A stretch of 48,958 bases of DNA from an uncultured Clostridia bacterium (GCA_944388045.1 CALXHG010000014.1:1-48958), one strand, 5' to 3'; positions 1 to 8,981 are shown, counted from the stretch's first letter. Translations and numbers: made by a program. Notes: generated by a model not told the origin, from the letters alone.

Positions 1-276
1 GACCGACCCCAGCACAAAAAGGGACCGACCCCAGACAAAAAAGGGACCGACCCCAGCACAAAAAGGGACCGACCCCAATAGCAAAAGGGACCGACCCCAA
101 TAGCAAAAGGGACCGACCCCAGCACAAAAAGGGACCGACCCCAATAGCAAAAGGGACCGACCCCAGCACAAAAAGGGACCGACCCCAGACAAAAAAGGGA
201 CCGACCCCAGCACAAAAAGGGACCGACCCCAATAGCAAAAGGGACCGACCCCAATAGCAAAAGGGACCGACCCCAA
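1..276. repeat. 22-bp tandem repeat array (about 13 units)
   Basis: Thirteen copies, the first and last partial, of a 22-bp unit. Each has an invariant GC-rich 12-mer GGGACCGACCCC and a 10-bp A-rich tail of one of three types: A (agcacaaaaa), B (agacaaaaaa), C (aatagcaaaa). The order is A B A C C A C A B A C C, so a five-unit block (ABACC, 110 bp) occurs twice around an A C pair. The window starts inside the array, so its full length is unknown. The last unit ends about 10 bp from the gerW stop codon, so gerW transcripts would run into the array. The GC-rich core stands out in this AT-rich genome. Function unknown; a REP-like or minisatellite nature is inference. Confidence 0.95.
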
Positions 277-285
277 TGCTAGCAA

Positions 286-886
286 CTATTCTTCGCCAAA
301 AATTTCACCATCAGATTCTGTAACTTCCACATTATAATTTTCTATGTTTTTTTCATTTTCTTTTATTTTTTGCTCTTGTCCCTGTACTTCAGCACTTTTT
401 TCTTTATTAAAATTATTTTCTTTACACTTTTTAGATTTTAAATCACATATTTTTTTATTTGTTTTATCTTCTTTATCAGACATTTTTTTATTAAGCATAT
501 CATTTAGTTTTTGCATTAAATCTGGAACATAGTCTAGTAGTCTATCAACACAAGAAGAGTGGTCAACAGGCATTAATTTTACATTATTTTCTTGAACAAC
601 TAAAAAAGCTACTGGATTTATTGACATTCCCGCACCTGCTCCGTCCTCCAAATGGTAATTTATATTCAATTTCTTCATCTTTATCTTTTAATTTGTATTG
701 TTTCATTGTTTCACCATTAAATTCACTTCCACCTGCAGCAAAACCTAAACTTACCTTTGATATCGGAATAATTGTAATTCCGTTCATAGCTTGAATTGGT
801 TCTCCTACTATTGTATTTACATCTACCATATTTTGAATACTATTCATTGCTGTCATCATTAAATTTTCAATTGGATGTTCTCCCAT
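286..886 (-). pseudogene. gerW: GerW/YtfJ-family spore protein, frameshifted
   Basis: Homolog of the spore protein YtfJ (GerW), which in Bacillus acts in spore germination. The start at 886 follows a good GAAAGG site. The first reading frame gives the family's N-terminal half (residues 1 to about 81), ending in YKLPFGG. The glycine-rich stretch and the SINPVAFLVV segment then continue in another frame, which runs to the stop at 286 with a Lys/Glu/Asn-rich tail of about 80 residues. Deleting one base near 643 (a G on the plus strand) restores PFGGGAGAGMSINP, the usual family sequence. So this is a single-base insertion, a sequencing error, or less likely programmed frameshifting. The DUF2953 gene upstream is its usual partner (ytfI-ytfJ pair). 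Confidence 0.88.
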
Positions 887-954
887 ATTAATTCCTTTCT
901 AAGATATTTAGTTGTGAAATAATTGTTTTCATACTAATATTAATCTTTTTTACT

Positions 955-989
955 ATTTAGGTTTTTTATATGGATTTTACCTATAAACC
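955..989 (-). promoter_or_regulatory. Pseudoknot-like leader motif, copy A (upstream of gerW)
   Basis: One of four copies of a conserved motif: GGTTTATAGG, a short TA-rich spacer, TCC, an A-rich run, then CCTAAA. The UAGG in the first part can pair with the later CCUA, and GGUUUA with UAAA(N)CC, giving an H-type pseudoknot. It begins 7 nt after the DUF2953 stop codon, so it is probably inside an operon transcript, 68 nt ahead of the gerW start. The other copies are at 2462, 3581 and 47649. Confidence 0.6.
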
Positions 990-995
990 ATTTTC

Positions 996-1559
996 TCAGT
1001 TAATTTTTAATAATACTTTCTTTTTTAATGATTTTTTTACTACTTTATATATATATTGCATCAAATTAATATAAAATATACCATCTAATTTTATTTCTAA
1101 TACATTTTTATTTTTATATACAGGAATAATTTGATATTTAGGCTTTTTTATTATATTTCCTAATATAATTGATAATATTCCTGTTAAAATAGCAGTAATT
1201 GCAGAATCTTCTGTACCTATATTAATTTTTAAATTTATTTCGTTTATTTCAAGATTGATATTTTTTAAAATTTCAAAATACTTTATTTTTAAATCTTTAT
1301 TTTTTAAAAATGATATATCAATTTCTTTTCTGTCTAGTTTTATATCTTTTTTTATATTTTTAATTTTTCTTAAATCTTTTTTTAATATTTTAATTTTATT
1401 TAGTAATAATATATATATTTCTATTTTAAATTCTTTATTTAATTTTTCATTTTGCTCTGAGTTAAAATTTAAATTGCATATTTCTATTCCTAATTTACTA
1501 CTATGTACTGTATAAATTAATAAAAAAAGCAATAAAATGAAAATAAAAAGAAAAAACAA
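996..1559 (-). CDS. DUF2953 family membrane protein (YtfI-like)
   Basis: A 187-residue Lys/Ile-rich protein. It has an N-terminal hydrophobic segment (about residues 1-17), a basic middle region, and a GTEDSAITAILTGILSIILG segment at about residues 116-135 that is typical of DUF2953. In Firmicutes DUF2953 genes lie next to the spore gene ytfJ/gerW, as here, so a sporulation role is likely, though its biochemistry is unknown. The frame opens with TTG at 1559 behind a GAAAGG site; an ATG at 1569 is out of frame, so the start is uncertain. gerW follows after about 110 nt. Confidence 0.75.
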   Translation of the reverse strand: MFFLFIFILLLFLLIYTVHSSKLGIEICNLNFNSEQNEKLNKEFKIEIYILLLNKIKILKKDLRKIKNIKKDIKLDRKEIDISFLKNKDLKIKYFEILKNINLEINEINLKINIGTEDSAITAILTGILSIILGNIIKKPKYQIIPVYKNKNVLEIKLDGIFYINLMQYIYKVVKKSLKKKVLLKIN

Positions 1560-1688
1560 TATAGTTCATATCCTTTCATGAATATTTTATATCATTTTTT
1601 CCATTTTTTAGATTTATAATCTTTTTCTAATATGTAATTTTAATTTTAAAAATTCATTTTTCTTAAAATATCTTATTTCTTAATAAAA

Positions 1689-2435
1689 TTATACAATTTT
1701 ATGTATTTTTTCAACATCTATATCTCCAAAAAGTTCACTTTGTTCTGTTATTACTTTATTTCTTCTTGACATTTCTAATAATCCTGTAAATGCTGTTACT
1801 ACTTCGTTTTTACTATGTTTTTTTAATGAAAATAGTTTATTAAATGTAAATTTTTTATATTTTATTAAAGCTCTGTACATATCTTTTACTTTGTCTCCTA
1901 CAGAATAAGTTTCTGTAATAGCTATTTTTTCTATATTAGAAGCATTTTCGTTAATTTTATCTTTATTAGAGTTTATAATTTTTTGATAAATTTGTGGTAT
2001 TATATCTGTTGTATATTGTTTTTCTATTTTTTGTTTTGGTAAATCTATTTTTTCTACTTCTCGAAAATATCTTTTTGAATTTAATAAATAAGATTCTCTT
2101 AATTTTTGGGTAATCTCTTTATATTTCTTATATTCAATTATTCTTCTTATTAATTCTTCTTCTGTAATTTCTTCTACATCGTTGTCTGTTTTTGGTAATA
2201 ACTTTTTAGATTTTAAATACATCAGTGTTGATGCCATAACTAAAAATTCACTTGTAATGTCTAAATTTATTTTTTCCATCTGGTTTATATAATCAATATA
2301 TTGATCTGTTATTTCACTTATATTTATATCATATATATCCATTTTATTTTTATCTATTAAATGACACAATAAATCTAGTGGACCCTCAAATTTATTTAAT
2401 TTTATTGAATATATATCTTTTGCTAAAATTGTCAT
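1689..2435 (-). CDS. scpA: Segregation and condensation protein A
   Basis: A 248-residue ScpA (kleisin), which with ScpB bridges the SMC dimer in the bacterial condensin that organises the chromosome. The N-terminal helix-turn-helix region shows the family signature FEGPLDLLCHLIDKNKMDIYDI (residues about 16-37). This is followed by the TSEFLVMASTLMYLKSKKLLP stretch and a C-terminal winged-helix part ending in SELFGDIDVEKIH. Length is normal. The start ATG at 2435 is preceded by AAGGAA. scpB usually follows scpA, but here the next gene is the DUF2953 protein and no scpB is seen in the window. The leader carries copy B of the pseudoknot-like motif, 26 nt ahead of the start. Confidence 0.96.
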   Translation of the reverse strand: MTILAKDIYSIKLNKFEGPLDLLCHLIDKNKMDIYDINISEITDQYIDYINQMEKINLDITSEFLVMASTLMYLKSKKLLPKTDNDVEEITEEELIRRIIEYKKYKEITQKLRESYLLNSKRYFREVEKIDLPKQKIEKQYTTDIIPQIYQKIINSNKDKINENASNIEKIAITETYSVGDKVKDMYRALIKYKKFTFNKLFSLKKHSKNEVVTAFTGLLEMSRRNKVITEQSELFGDIDVEKIHKIV

Positions 2436-2461
2436 ATTTAGTATTGTTCCTTATATAAAAT

Positions 2462-2492
2462 ATTTAGGTTTTTTTATGGATACCTATAAACC
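2462..2492 (-). promoter_or_regulatory. Pseudoknot-like leader motif, copy B (upstream of scpA)
   Basis: The second copy of the GGTTTATAGG / TCC / A-run / CCTAAAT motif. The spacer is the shortest of the minus-strand copies (GGTATCC), so the P1 pairing is weaker, but UAGG and CCUA are intact. It lies between recX and scpA, directly beside the dispersed repeat at 2497-2580. The scpA ribosome binding site is only about 10 nt further on. Confidence 0.6.
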
Positions 2493-2496
2493 TAGA

Positions 2497-2580
2497 TTTT
2501 CTTTTGAAAATAAAATTTTTATATTTAAAATTATATTTTCACTTTGAGCCTAAGTAACTTAAAGTTTCATATGGTTTCTT
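2497..2580. repeat. Dispersed AT-rich repeat, copy 1
   Basis: About 84 bp, roughly 80% alike by eye to 13519-13600. Shared blocks are TTTTCTTTTGAAAATAAAA, a TTTAAAATT core, ACTTTGA, and AAAGTTTCATAT followed by GTTTC. The inner part can fold (TGAAAATA/TATTTTCA). It fills the gap between recX and the scpA leader. No coding potential; possibly a small MITE or a structured transcribed element. Confidence 0.7.
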
Positions 2581-2594
2581 ATTAATTATAAAAT

Positions 2595-3230
2595 TTAATT
2601 ATTATATTTGCTAATATTAAAACCTTTTCTGTATAAATATTGATTTATTTTATCTTCATCCATATTTTTTGATTTTTTTATTTTTATTTTTTCTATACAT
2701 TTTTTCTCATATTCTTCTAATTCTTCTCTATTATTTTCTATATATTTTTCTATTAGCTTTTTATTTATCCCTTTTTCAATAAGTTTATATTTTATTTCTT
2801 TTATAGACATTGTTTTTAATTTAATAAACTCATTGATTTTTTTATGTACAAAATCATCATCATCAATATATTGGGCTTGTTTTAAATATTCTATTACTTC
2901 TTCTAAGATTTCTTCTTGTATTTCGTTTTTAAATTTATTTCTAATTTCTTGTTCAGTTCTTTTTTTATATGTTATAAATTTCATAATTCTAGTTTTAGCT
3001 TCATCTTGTTTTTTTAGTTTTTCTATATTAAATGTTGATATACCTGTATTATCATCATTTAAATTATTAAATTCTTCTTTATTTTGACTTTGTATATATT
3101 TTTCATTTGTTTTATTATCTTTTATAATATTTTCTTGTTTTTTTATACATTTTTGGCATTTTTCGTTATCTTTATTTTTTATATTTTTGCTAATATTTTC
3201 TACATCTTGTAAATTATTTATAATCTTCAT
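2595..3230 (-). CDS. recX: RecX family regulatory protein
   Basis: RecX modulates RecA filaments during recombination and the SOS response. The conserved part (about residues 80-160) contains ATRIMKFITYKKRTEQEIRNK-like and IDDDDFVHKKINEFIKLKTMS segments, typical of the RecX three-helix repeats. A Lys/Asn/Gln-rich N-terminal extension of about 75 residues is low in complexity and probably disordered. I choose ATG 3230 (211 residues) because GAAAGG precedes it; a longer frame reaches 3323 without a better ribosome binding site. recA is not in the window. scpA lies downstream on the same strand. Confidence 0.85.
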   Translation of the reverse strand: MKIINNLQDVENISKNIKNKDNEKCQKCIKKQENIIKDNKTNEKYIQSQNKEEFNNLNDDNTGISTFNIEKLKKQDEAKTRIMKFITYKKRTEQEIRNKFKNEIQEEILEEVIEYLKQAQYIDDDDFVHKKINEFIKLKTMSIKEIKYKLIEKGINKKLIEKYIENNREELEEYEKKCIEKIKIKKSKNMDEDKINQYLYRKGFNISKYNN

Positions 3231-3580
3231 TTTGAATTGTTTTCCTTTCTTAAAGTCAAAATATGTTTTGAACATCGCTTCGCTCAAACATATGCACACA
3301 ATTTTATGAAGTAAAATTTGCACACAAACAATGACGCAGGTTTTGAAATGTTATAAACATATAAAATATTTTAAAAAAACTGCTAATGTTCTTTTTTCTA
3401 TATTTTGGCAGTATAAAAACTGCTGTTCTTTTAAAACTTATACTTTTATTATTTTATATAACTTTTCATTTTTTTGCAATATTTTTCAAGTATATTTTTT
3501 CTTATTATTTTTATACTATAAATGAGATTTATTTTTTACTTTTTATATTAATAAAAAGCTATAAATAAATCCACATAAAG
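3231..3580. other. AT-rich intergenic region between divergent recX and the 3626 gene
   Basis: About 350 bp separates two divergent genes. A 14-nt block containing GCTTCGCTCAAAC (near 3278) also occurs inverted in the pyrG leader (near 13486). Several TATAAT-like hexamers are present, as expected in such AT-rich DNA, but I see no promoter clear enough to call. No gene is apparent. Confidence 0.5.
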
Positions 3581-3608
3581 GTTTATAGGCTAATCCAAAA
3601 ACCTAAAT
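3581..3608 (+). promoter_or_regulatory. Pseudoknot-like leader motif, copy C (upstream of the 3626 gene)
   Basis: The only plus-strand copy of the motif: GGTTTATAGG, CTAATCC, AAAAACCTAAAT. It ends 17 nt before the ATG at 3626 and is adjacent to the AAGGAA ribosome binding site. Folding of the motif could therefore affect access to that site (inference). The orientation matches the gene, as in all four copies. Confidence 0.6.
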
Positions 3609-3625
3609 TTATTTAAATAAGGAAT

Positions 3626-4129
3626 ATGAATATTATGAGCAAAAAAATACTTTTTACAATTGTTTTAGCAATTGCTTTAATCTTCTCATTTTCTATGTCT
3701 ATTTGTTTAGCTACTGATGGAACTAATGCTGTAACAAATGCTGGAAACGACCTTGTAAATGGCGTTAGAGATGCCGTTGGTGGTGCAGAAAATGCTATGG
3801 AAGATGTTGTAAATGGTGCTGGAAATGCTATGCAAAATACTATGAATGATGCTAATAATATGATGAATAGAAATACTCAAAACACAAATGGTGCAATAGA
3901 TTATATGAGAGCTACAGAAAATACAACAGGAAATTATTCTGCAACAAGAACAAATACAAGAACAGCAACAGGAACAAATAATACTTTTTTAGGTATGACT
4001 ACAAATGCTTGGACTTGGCTTATTATAGCTGCTGTAGCTGCTGTTATAGTTGCTTTAATTTGGTATTATGCTAGTACAAATGCAAGAAAAACAAATTATT
4101 ATGATGATAATAACAATAATAATTATTAA
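3626..4129 (+). CDS. Small exported or membrane-anchored Asn/Ala-rich protein, function unknown
   Basis: A 167-residue protein with an N-terminal signal peptide (KK followed by a hydrophobic stretch, residues about 6-28, possible cleavage after CLA). Residues about 30-85 form an Asn/Ala/Gly-rich amphipathic region with repeated NAV/DLVNG/NAMQN-like units. A Thr/Asn-rich linker follows, then one hydrophobic segment WTWLIIAAVAAVIVALIWYY near residues 127-146 and a short polar YYDDNNNNNY tail. It is therefore probably tethered to the membrane with a low-complexity extracellular part. A second ATG nine bases in (3635) is also possible. The leader has copy C of the pseudoknot-like motif. I do not recognise a family. 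Confidence 0.75.
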   Translation: MNIMSKKILFTIVLAIALIFSFSMSICLATDGTNAVTNAGNDLVNGVRDAVGGAENAMEDVVNGAGNAMQNTMNDANNMMNRNTQNTNGAIDYMRATENTTGNYSATRTNTRTATGTNNTFLGMTTNAWTWLIIAAVAAVIVALIWYYASTNARKTNYYDDNNNNNY

Positions 4130-4150
4130 AAACGATTTTTGTATTAAAAA

Positions 4151-4190
4151 AAGTTGGAAGTCATTTTTAACATAACTTCCAACTTTTTTT
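4151..4190. terminator. Bidirectional terminator between the 3626 gene and pflB
   Basis: An 11-bp perfect stem AAGTTGGAAGT / ACTTCCAACTT with a loop of about 13 nt and a T-run. The A-run on the other side lets it serve pflB from the minus strand as well. Confidence 0.9.
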
Positions 4191-4194
4191 ATTT

Positions 4195-6432
4195 TTATAT
4201 TCTTTCATGAATTGTCCTATTTATTACATCTAATTGTTGCTCTCTTGTTAATTTTGTAAAGTGAACTGCATATCCAGAAACTCTTATTGTTAATTGAGGA
4301 TATTTTTCTGGATGTTCCATTGCATCTTCTAATAATGCTCTGTCAAACACATTTACATTTATATGATGTCCTGTTTGTGCAAAAAATCCATCTAACATAC
4401 TTACTAAGTTATTTTCTTTTGTTTGTGCATCTTGTCCTAATGTTCCTGGTGTAATTGCAAAAGTATATGATATTCCATCTTCAGATTCTTCAAATGGTAA
4501 TTTTGCAATTGAGTTCATTACTGCTAAAGCACCATTTGTATCCCTTCCATGTAATGGATTTGCTCCTGGTCCAAATGGAGCTCCTGCTCTTCTTCCATCT
4601 GGTGTATTTCCAGTTGCTTTACCATATACAACATTTGATGTTATTGTTAAAATTGATAATGTGTGTTTTGAATTTCTATATGTTGGATGTTTCTTTAGTT
4701 TCTTTAAAAATTCTGTTACTACTTCTACTGCAATTTGGTCTACTCTGTCATCATCATTACCAAATTTAGGATAATCTCCCTCTACTTCATAATCTACTGC
4801 TAATCCAGTTTCATCTCTAATAACTTTTACTTTTGCATATTTAATTGCTGATAATGAGTCTGCTACTACTGAAAGTCCTGCAACTCCACATGCCATTGTT
4901 CTAAATACATCTTTATCATGTAATGCCATTTCTATTGCTTCATAAGAATATTTGTCATGCATATAATGAATAGCATTTAATGCTTTTATATATATTTTTG
5001 CAACATAGTCCATCATTTGGTCAAATTTATACATTACTTCATCATAATTTAAATATTCTGATGTTATTGGCTCAAATCTTGGTGTTATTTGTTTTCCAGA
5101 TTTTTCGTCTCTTCCACCATTTATTGCATATAATAATGTTTTTGCTAAATTTGCTCTTGCTCCAAAGAATTGCATTTGTTTTCCTATTCTCATAGGTGAT
5201 ACACAACAAGCTATTCCATAGTCATCTCCTAATGTTGCTCTCATTACATCATCATTTTCATATTGAATTGAAGATGTTTTAATTGATAGATTTGCTGTAT
5301 AATGTTTAAATCCTTCAGGCAATCTTGTTGACCATAGTACTGTTAGGTTTGGCTCTGGAGCAGGTCCTAATGTTTCTAATGTGTGTAAAATTCTGAATGA
5401 ATTTTTTGTAACCAATGTTCTTCCATCTATTCCCATTCCACCAATACTTTCTGTTACCCAAACAGGGTCTCCACTAAATAATTCATTATATTCTGGTGTT
5501 CTTAAAAATCTAACTAATCTTAATTTCATTACAAAATGATCCATTAATTCTTGTGCTTGTTCTTCTGTTAATGTTCCATTTTCTAAATCTCTTTCTATAT
5601 ATATATCTAAAAATGTTGATGTTCTACCAATACTCATTGCAGCTCCATTTTGGTCTTTTACTGAACCTAAATATCCAAAATATAGCCATTGTATTGCTTC
5701 TTTTGCATTTGATGCTGGTTTTGAAATATCAAATCCATATTTTGAAGCCATTATTTTAAGTTGTTTTAATGCATCTATTTGTTCAGAAATTTCTTCTCTT
5801 TCTCTTATAACATTTTCAGAAAATTCGTCTACATCTAATTCATCTAAATCTTCTTGTTTTTCTTTTATTAATTCATCTACACCATATAATGCTACTCTTC
5901 TATAATCTCCAATAATTCTTCCTCTTCCATATCCATCTGGAAGTCCTGTTATTAAATGTGAGCTTCTTGCAGCTCTAATATCTTGTGTATATACACTAAA
6001 TACTCCATCATTGTGTGTTTTTCTAACTGTGTGGAATATTTTATCAACTTCTGGGTCAACTTCTCTTCCATATGCTTCACATGATTTTTCTACAATTCTT
6101 ATTCCTCCATATGGCATTATTGCTCTTTTTAATGGTGCATCTGTTTGTAATCCAACAATTTCTTCTAAATCTTTGTCTATATATCCTGCTTCATGTGCTG
6201 ATACTGTTGATATTGTTTTTGTATCTATATCTAATACTCCTCCATTTGAGTTTCTCTCTTTTTCATATAATGCTAATACTTCATCCCATAATTTTTTTGT
6301 TTTTTCTGTTGCTCCTGCTAAAAATGATGAGTCTCCTTCATATGGTGTGTAGTTTTTTTGGATAAAACTTCTTACATCAATTTTTCTTTTCCATTCGCCT
6401 TTTTCAAAGCCTTTCCATTGTTCAAAATCCAT
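4195..6432 (-). CDS. pflB: Formate C-acetyltransferase (pyruvate formate-lyase)
   Basis: A 745-residue glycyl radical enzyme that converts pyruvate and CoA to formate and acetyl-CoA in anaerobic fermentation. The paired catalytic cysteines lie in GIACCVSPM (C409-C410). The radical glycine is in RVSGYAVHF near the C-terminus (about G720), as in true PFL rather than diol dehydratase relatives. Other family marks are [15 protein letters not shown] and the [19 protein letters not shown] stretch. Length is normal. A strong sigma-A promoter lies about 100 nt upstream of the ATG at 6432. The activating enzyme gene pflA, which often follows, is absent here; the plus-strand gene at 3626 converges instead. 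Confidence 0.98.
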   Translation of the reverse strand: MDFEQWKGFEKGEWKRKIDVRSFIQKNYTPYEGDSSFLAGATEKTKKLWDEVLALYEKERNSNGGVLDIDTKTISTVSAHEAGYIDKDLEEIVGLQTDAPLKRAIMPYGGIRIVEKSCEAYGREVDPEVDKIFHTVRKTHNDGVFSVYTQDIRAARSSHLITGLPDGYGRGRIIGDYRRVALYGVDELIKEKQEDLDELDVDEFSENVIREREEISEQIDALKQLKIMASKYGFDISKPASNAKEAIQWLYFGYLGSVKDQNGAAMSIGRTSTFLDIYIERDLENGTLTEEQAQELMDHFVMKLRLVRFLRTPEYNELFSGDPVWVTESIGGMGIDGRTLVTKNSFRILHTLETLGPAPEPNLTVLWSTRLPEGFKHYTANLSIKTSSIQYENDDVMRATLGDDYGIACCVSPMRIGKQMQFFGARANLAKTLLYAINGGRDEKSGKQITPRFEPITSEYLNYDEVMYKFDQMMDYVAKIYIKALNAIHYMHDKYSYEAIEMALHDKDVFRTMACGVAGLSVVADSLSAIKYAKVKVIRDETGLAVDYEVEGDYPKFGNDDDRVDQIAVEVVTEFLKKLKKHPTYRNSKHTLSILTITSNVVYGKATGNTPDGRRAGAPFGPGANPLHGRDTNGALAVMNSIAKLPFEESEDGISYTFAITPGTLGQDAQTKENNLVSMLDGFFAQTGHHINVNVFDRALLEDAMEHPEKYPQLTIRVSGYAVHFTKLTREQQLDVINRTIHERI

Positions 6433-6534
6433 ATTATCATTCCTTTCATTTTTATTTTTTATAATCTTATTTAACTTTAGTTTTTTCTTTTTGTATTATT
6501 TCCATATTGCTTATTTTTATTTATGCCACAGATT

Positions 6535-6563
6535 ATTATAAATATAATATCGAAAAAAGTCAA
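6535..6563 (-). promoter_or_regulatory. Sigma-A promoter of pflB
   Basis: TTGACT (6558-6563) and TATAAT (6535-6540) on the minus strand with a 17-bp spacer, about 100 nt upstream of the pflB start. Confidence 0.85.
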
Positions 6564-6586
6564 TTGATTTTTTATGAATTTTGAAT

Positions 6587-8485
6587 TTAGATTTCTAATT
6601 CTTTACTTTTAACAGGTATTTGTTCCATCACTCCATCTTTGTTAATATTATATCTCTTTGTTGCCAAATCCTTTGCTAAATCTAACCTATGTGTAGTAAG
6701 AAGTAGCATAACATTTTTTCTTTTAGCATATTTTTTTATCATCTCTAATTGTTCTCTTATAAGACTATCTTCTACATTTCCAACTGGTTCATCTACAATT
6801 ATTACTGATGTTCCGTCATCAATTCTATAAAATACTTTAGATAATGCTAATCTTCTTTGTTGTCCAGTAGAGAACTCCATAAATTTTTTTGTTGATAGTT
6901 GCTGTAGTAAATTTGGTGCATCAAACTTTAATTCTTTTAATATTTTTTCTAAATTTTTTTGTTCTTCTTTAGATAAATCAGATATATTCTTCTTTCCAGT
7001 TATTTGATATAACACATTAGTTTCATCTCCTAAATTTATACTTGGTCTAAATGAAATGTATTCTTCTCCTAAATTGTCAACTTTTTCACCATTGTCTAAT
7101 TTTATTGCTTTTCGATTATTTATATCTCCTCTTTTTAAAAATCTTAAAAATGTACTTTTTCCTGCTCCAGATTCTCCAGAAAGTAATACAACATCTCCTC
7201 TTTTCATACTAAATTCTGGAACTCGTATAGTTGTAGCATAACTAATTTCTCCACTATCATAATCTTTTTTGGGATAAAAGTTACCTATAAAATCATTGAT
7301 TGATATAGAATCAAAAGAATGTTTTGCACCTTCTAATGGATATACTTTTTCTTCCATTTGATTCAATATTTCTTGCACTTTTTTACAAGTTTCTTGAAAC
7401 TCTTCTTCATCTTGTCTACTACTTACCATTCCTTGAACAGTACTTATAAAATTGCCTGCAATTCCTTTAGCACTTCGTAAACTAATCAATGCATAAGCCA
7501 ATGACTTTCCATCTATCTTTCCATTTTCTTTTGTTTGTATCCTACTATTTATATATGCTCCAGAAATTAATGCTTCAGCTAAATCTAATCCCAAATCATA
7601 CATAAATATACTATTTCCAAGTTTATTTTGTAATTTTATTTCTTCATTTACTACATTTCTTATACTTTTTATTGCACTTTCTTCTGCTTTTGCACTAATC
7701 TGTTCATTATTAAGCAAATCACTTCTCAATTTGTATTCTTCATCTCTCATTTGCCATAATTTTTCTCTATTATCATTTTTCATCATTCCTTGTAATAACT
7801 TTAATCCTCCAACAACTACTGTTCCTATAGTAATAATAGGTACAGAAACTCTATTTGTTTTATTTTTTGTTTGATTATTTCTTATAATTGTACCAACAGT
7901 TCCTGCTAAACCAAGTCCTAATTCTAAATAATTATTCAATTTATCAAATTGTAACCTATCGGCTTGTCTTTCATACTCTCTTAAAATTTCATATACTTCT
8001 CTTGGAGTCATACTTGTATCATAAATTGTTTCTTTTTCTTTGCCATCTATTTTTTCTACTCTTTTTTCTTGTTTTACTATTATTCCATCTCTAGCAGCTT
8101 GTGTTATTTGAGAATAATCTAATAATAAATCAATTGTTTTTTGGAACTCATACTCATCCCTTGAACTATTTGCTAATCTATTAATACAATCTTGAATTAG
8201 TTCTTTAAATCCTAAGATTTCTTTTTTTATTCTACTTACATCACTTTTCCCTGATAATAATTGATTTTCTTGTACAAAAATTCCTTCATTAACAATTCTA
8301 TCTAACGTTTTTAAACCTATGCTAATGTATTTCCAATCTGATGTTGTTAGTTTTCCACTTTCAAAAGAATTCTTAATTCTTCTTTTATTACCTATTTGTG
8401 GTGGTGTTTTTATCATTTCTTTTTTTAATTTTTGGGTTACAAGTCTAATAGATATTCCATTTTTTCCTCTTAAATTTTTTTTCAT
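6587..8485 (-). CDS. ABC-type ATPase with a long helical N-terminal region
   Basis: A 632-residue protein. The C-terminal quarter is a complete ABC ATPase: Walker A GESGAGKST (about 437-445), signature STGQQ (539-543), Walker B VIIVDE (561-566), and H-loop TTHR with His near 599. The first 400 residues are helical. Two short apolar stretches lie near 187-201 and 214-232, and a third near 296-312. The 330-380 region resembles the last membrane helices of type I exporters followed by a coiled coil. It may be a degenerate exporter-like half-transporter or a membrane-associated ABC protein; the substrate is unknown. The start is ATG 8485 behind GGGGAGTG. No permease partner lies nearby. Confidence 0.75.
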   Translation of the reverse strand: MKKNLRGKNGISIRLVTQKLKKEMIKTPPQIGNKRRIKNSFESGKLTTSDWKYISIGLKTLDRIVNEGIFVQENQLLSGKSDVSRIKKEILGFKELIQDCINRLANSSRDEYEFQKTIDLLLDYSQITQAARDGIIVKQEKRVEKIDGKEKETIYDTSMTPREVYEILREYERQADRLQFDKLNNYLELGLGLAGTVGTIIRNNQTKNKTNRVSVPIITIGTVVVGGLKLLQGMMKNDNREKLWQMRDEEYKLRSDLLNNEQISAKAEESAIKSIRNVVNEEIKLQNKLGNSIFMYDLGLDLAEALISGAYINSRIQTKENGKIDGKSLAYALISLRSAKGIAGNFISTVQGMVSSRQDEEEFQETCKKVQEILNQMEEKVYPLEGAKHSFDSISINDFIGNFYPKKDYDSGEISYATTIRVPEFSMKRGDVVLLSGESGAGKSTFLRFLKRGDINNRKAIKLDNGEKVDNLGEEYISFRPSINLGDETNVLYQITGKKNISDLSKEEQKNLEKILKELKFDAPNLLQQLSTKKFMEFSTGQQRRLALSKVFYRIDDGTSVIIVDEPVGNVEDSLIREQLEMIKKYAKRKNVMLLLTTHRLDLAKDLATKRYNINKDGVMEQIPVKSKELEI

Positions 8486-8663
8486 ATATTTCACTCCCCA
8501 GTTATGCAGTCTAAAAATGTGCTGTAGACCATTTGTTACAGCCAATAATATTATAACATTTATTACCAATCATTTCAATATATTATGGTAACTTGCGTAT
8601 ATTTTAAATTTTTTTTTATTAATAGTTTTTTACTATTCTATTGACAAAAAGTTAATACGAAAA

Positions 8664-8701
8664 GAGCCAAGCTCTGCTTCAATTTAAGCAAAGCTTGACT
8701 C
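8664..8701 (-). terminator. Hairpin downstream of the 8728 gene
   Basis: A 16-bp stem with a few mismatches, GAGCCAAGCTCTGCTT against AAGCAAAGCTTGACTC, loop CAATTT, followed on the minus strand by a short T-run. It ends the small foreign-composition gene. Confidence 0.75.
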
Positions 8702-8727
8702 TCATCAAATAATGGAATGGTAGCCGT

Positions 8728-8937
8728 TTACCTGTGGTAGTACGGCCAAATCTTGATTGAAACTACGTCCCCAAACTGATTTACAGCAACGAACGCCTCT
8801 GCGTTCATGCCCACATTCAGATAAAACTTACCGAACGGGTGGAACTTGCCTTTTTCTAGCGTCCACCCCGGCATTCTCCACATTTGCATGGTTCTGGGGT
8901 CGATTCTGTCTCGATCAAGTCTTATAACATTTTCCAT
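8728..8937 (-). CDS. Small protein (69 aa) of foreign base composition, unknown function
   Basis: Begins MENVIRLDRDR and ends WPYYHR. ATG 8937 is chosen because AGGAGG precedes it at good spacing. Close to half the bases are G or C, against roughly a quarter in the neighbours, and codons such as CCG, ACG, CTG and GGG that neighbours avoid are frequent. It has its own sigma-A promoter (8982-9010) and terminator, so it forms a stand-alone unit between the ABC ATPase gene and groEL. No signal peptide or membrane segment; Trp and Met are abundant. The promoter resembles those of the cargo genes at 15714, 19072, 43618 and 44140, suggesting a common mobile source. I recognise no family. Confidence 0.75.
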   Translation of the reverse strand: MENVIRLDRDRIDPRTMQMWRMPGWTLEKGKFHPFGKFYLNVGMNAEAFVAVNQFGDVVSIKIWPYYHR

Positions 8938-8981
8938 TATTAATACCTCCTGCCTTTTAGGCAAATTAAGATGTACTATTA

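Noticed and set aside
1..276. CRISPR array
   Set aside because: The period is only 22 bp, the tails fall into three repeated types with no unique spacers, and there are no cas genes.
955..989. Calling the leader motif a preQ1-I riboswitch
   Set aside because: The A-rich strand and pseudoknot topology are similar, but P1 is weak, the loop is UAGG instead of the usual UAG context, and none of the four downstream genes is a queuosine gene.
8728..8937. Contamination or vector sequence as the source of the GC-rich small gene
   Set aside because: The flanks are continuous host-like AT-rich DNA with a matching promoter and terminator, and similar units occur at other loci.
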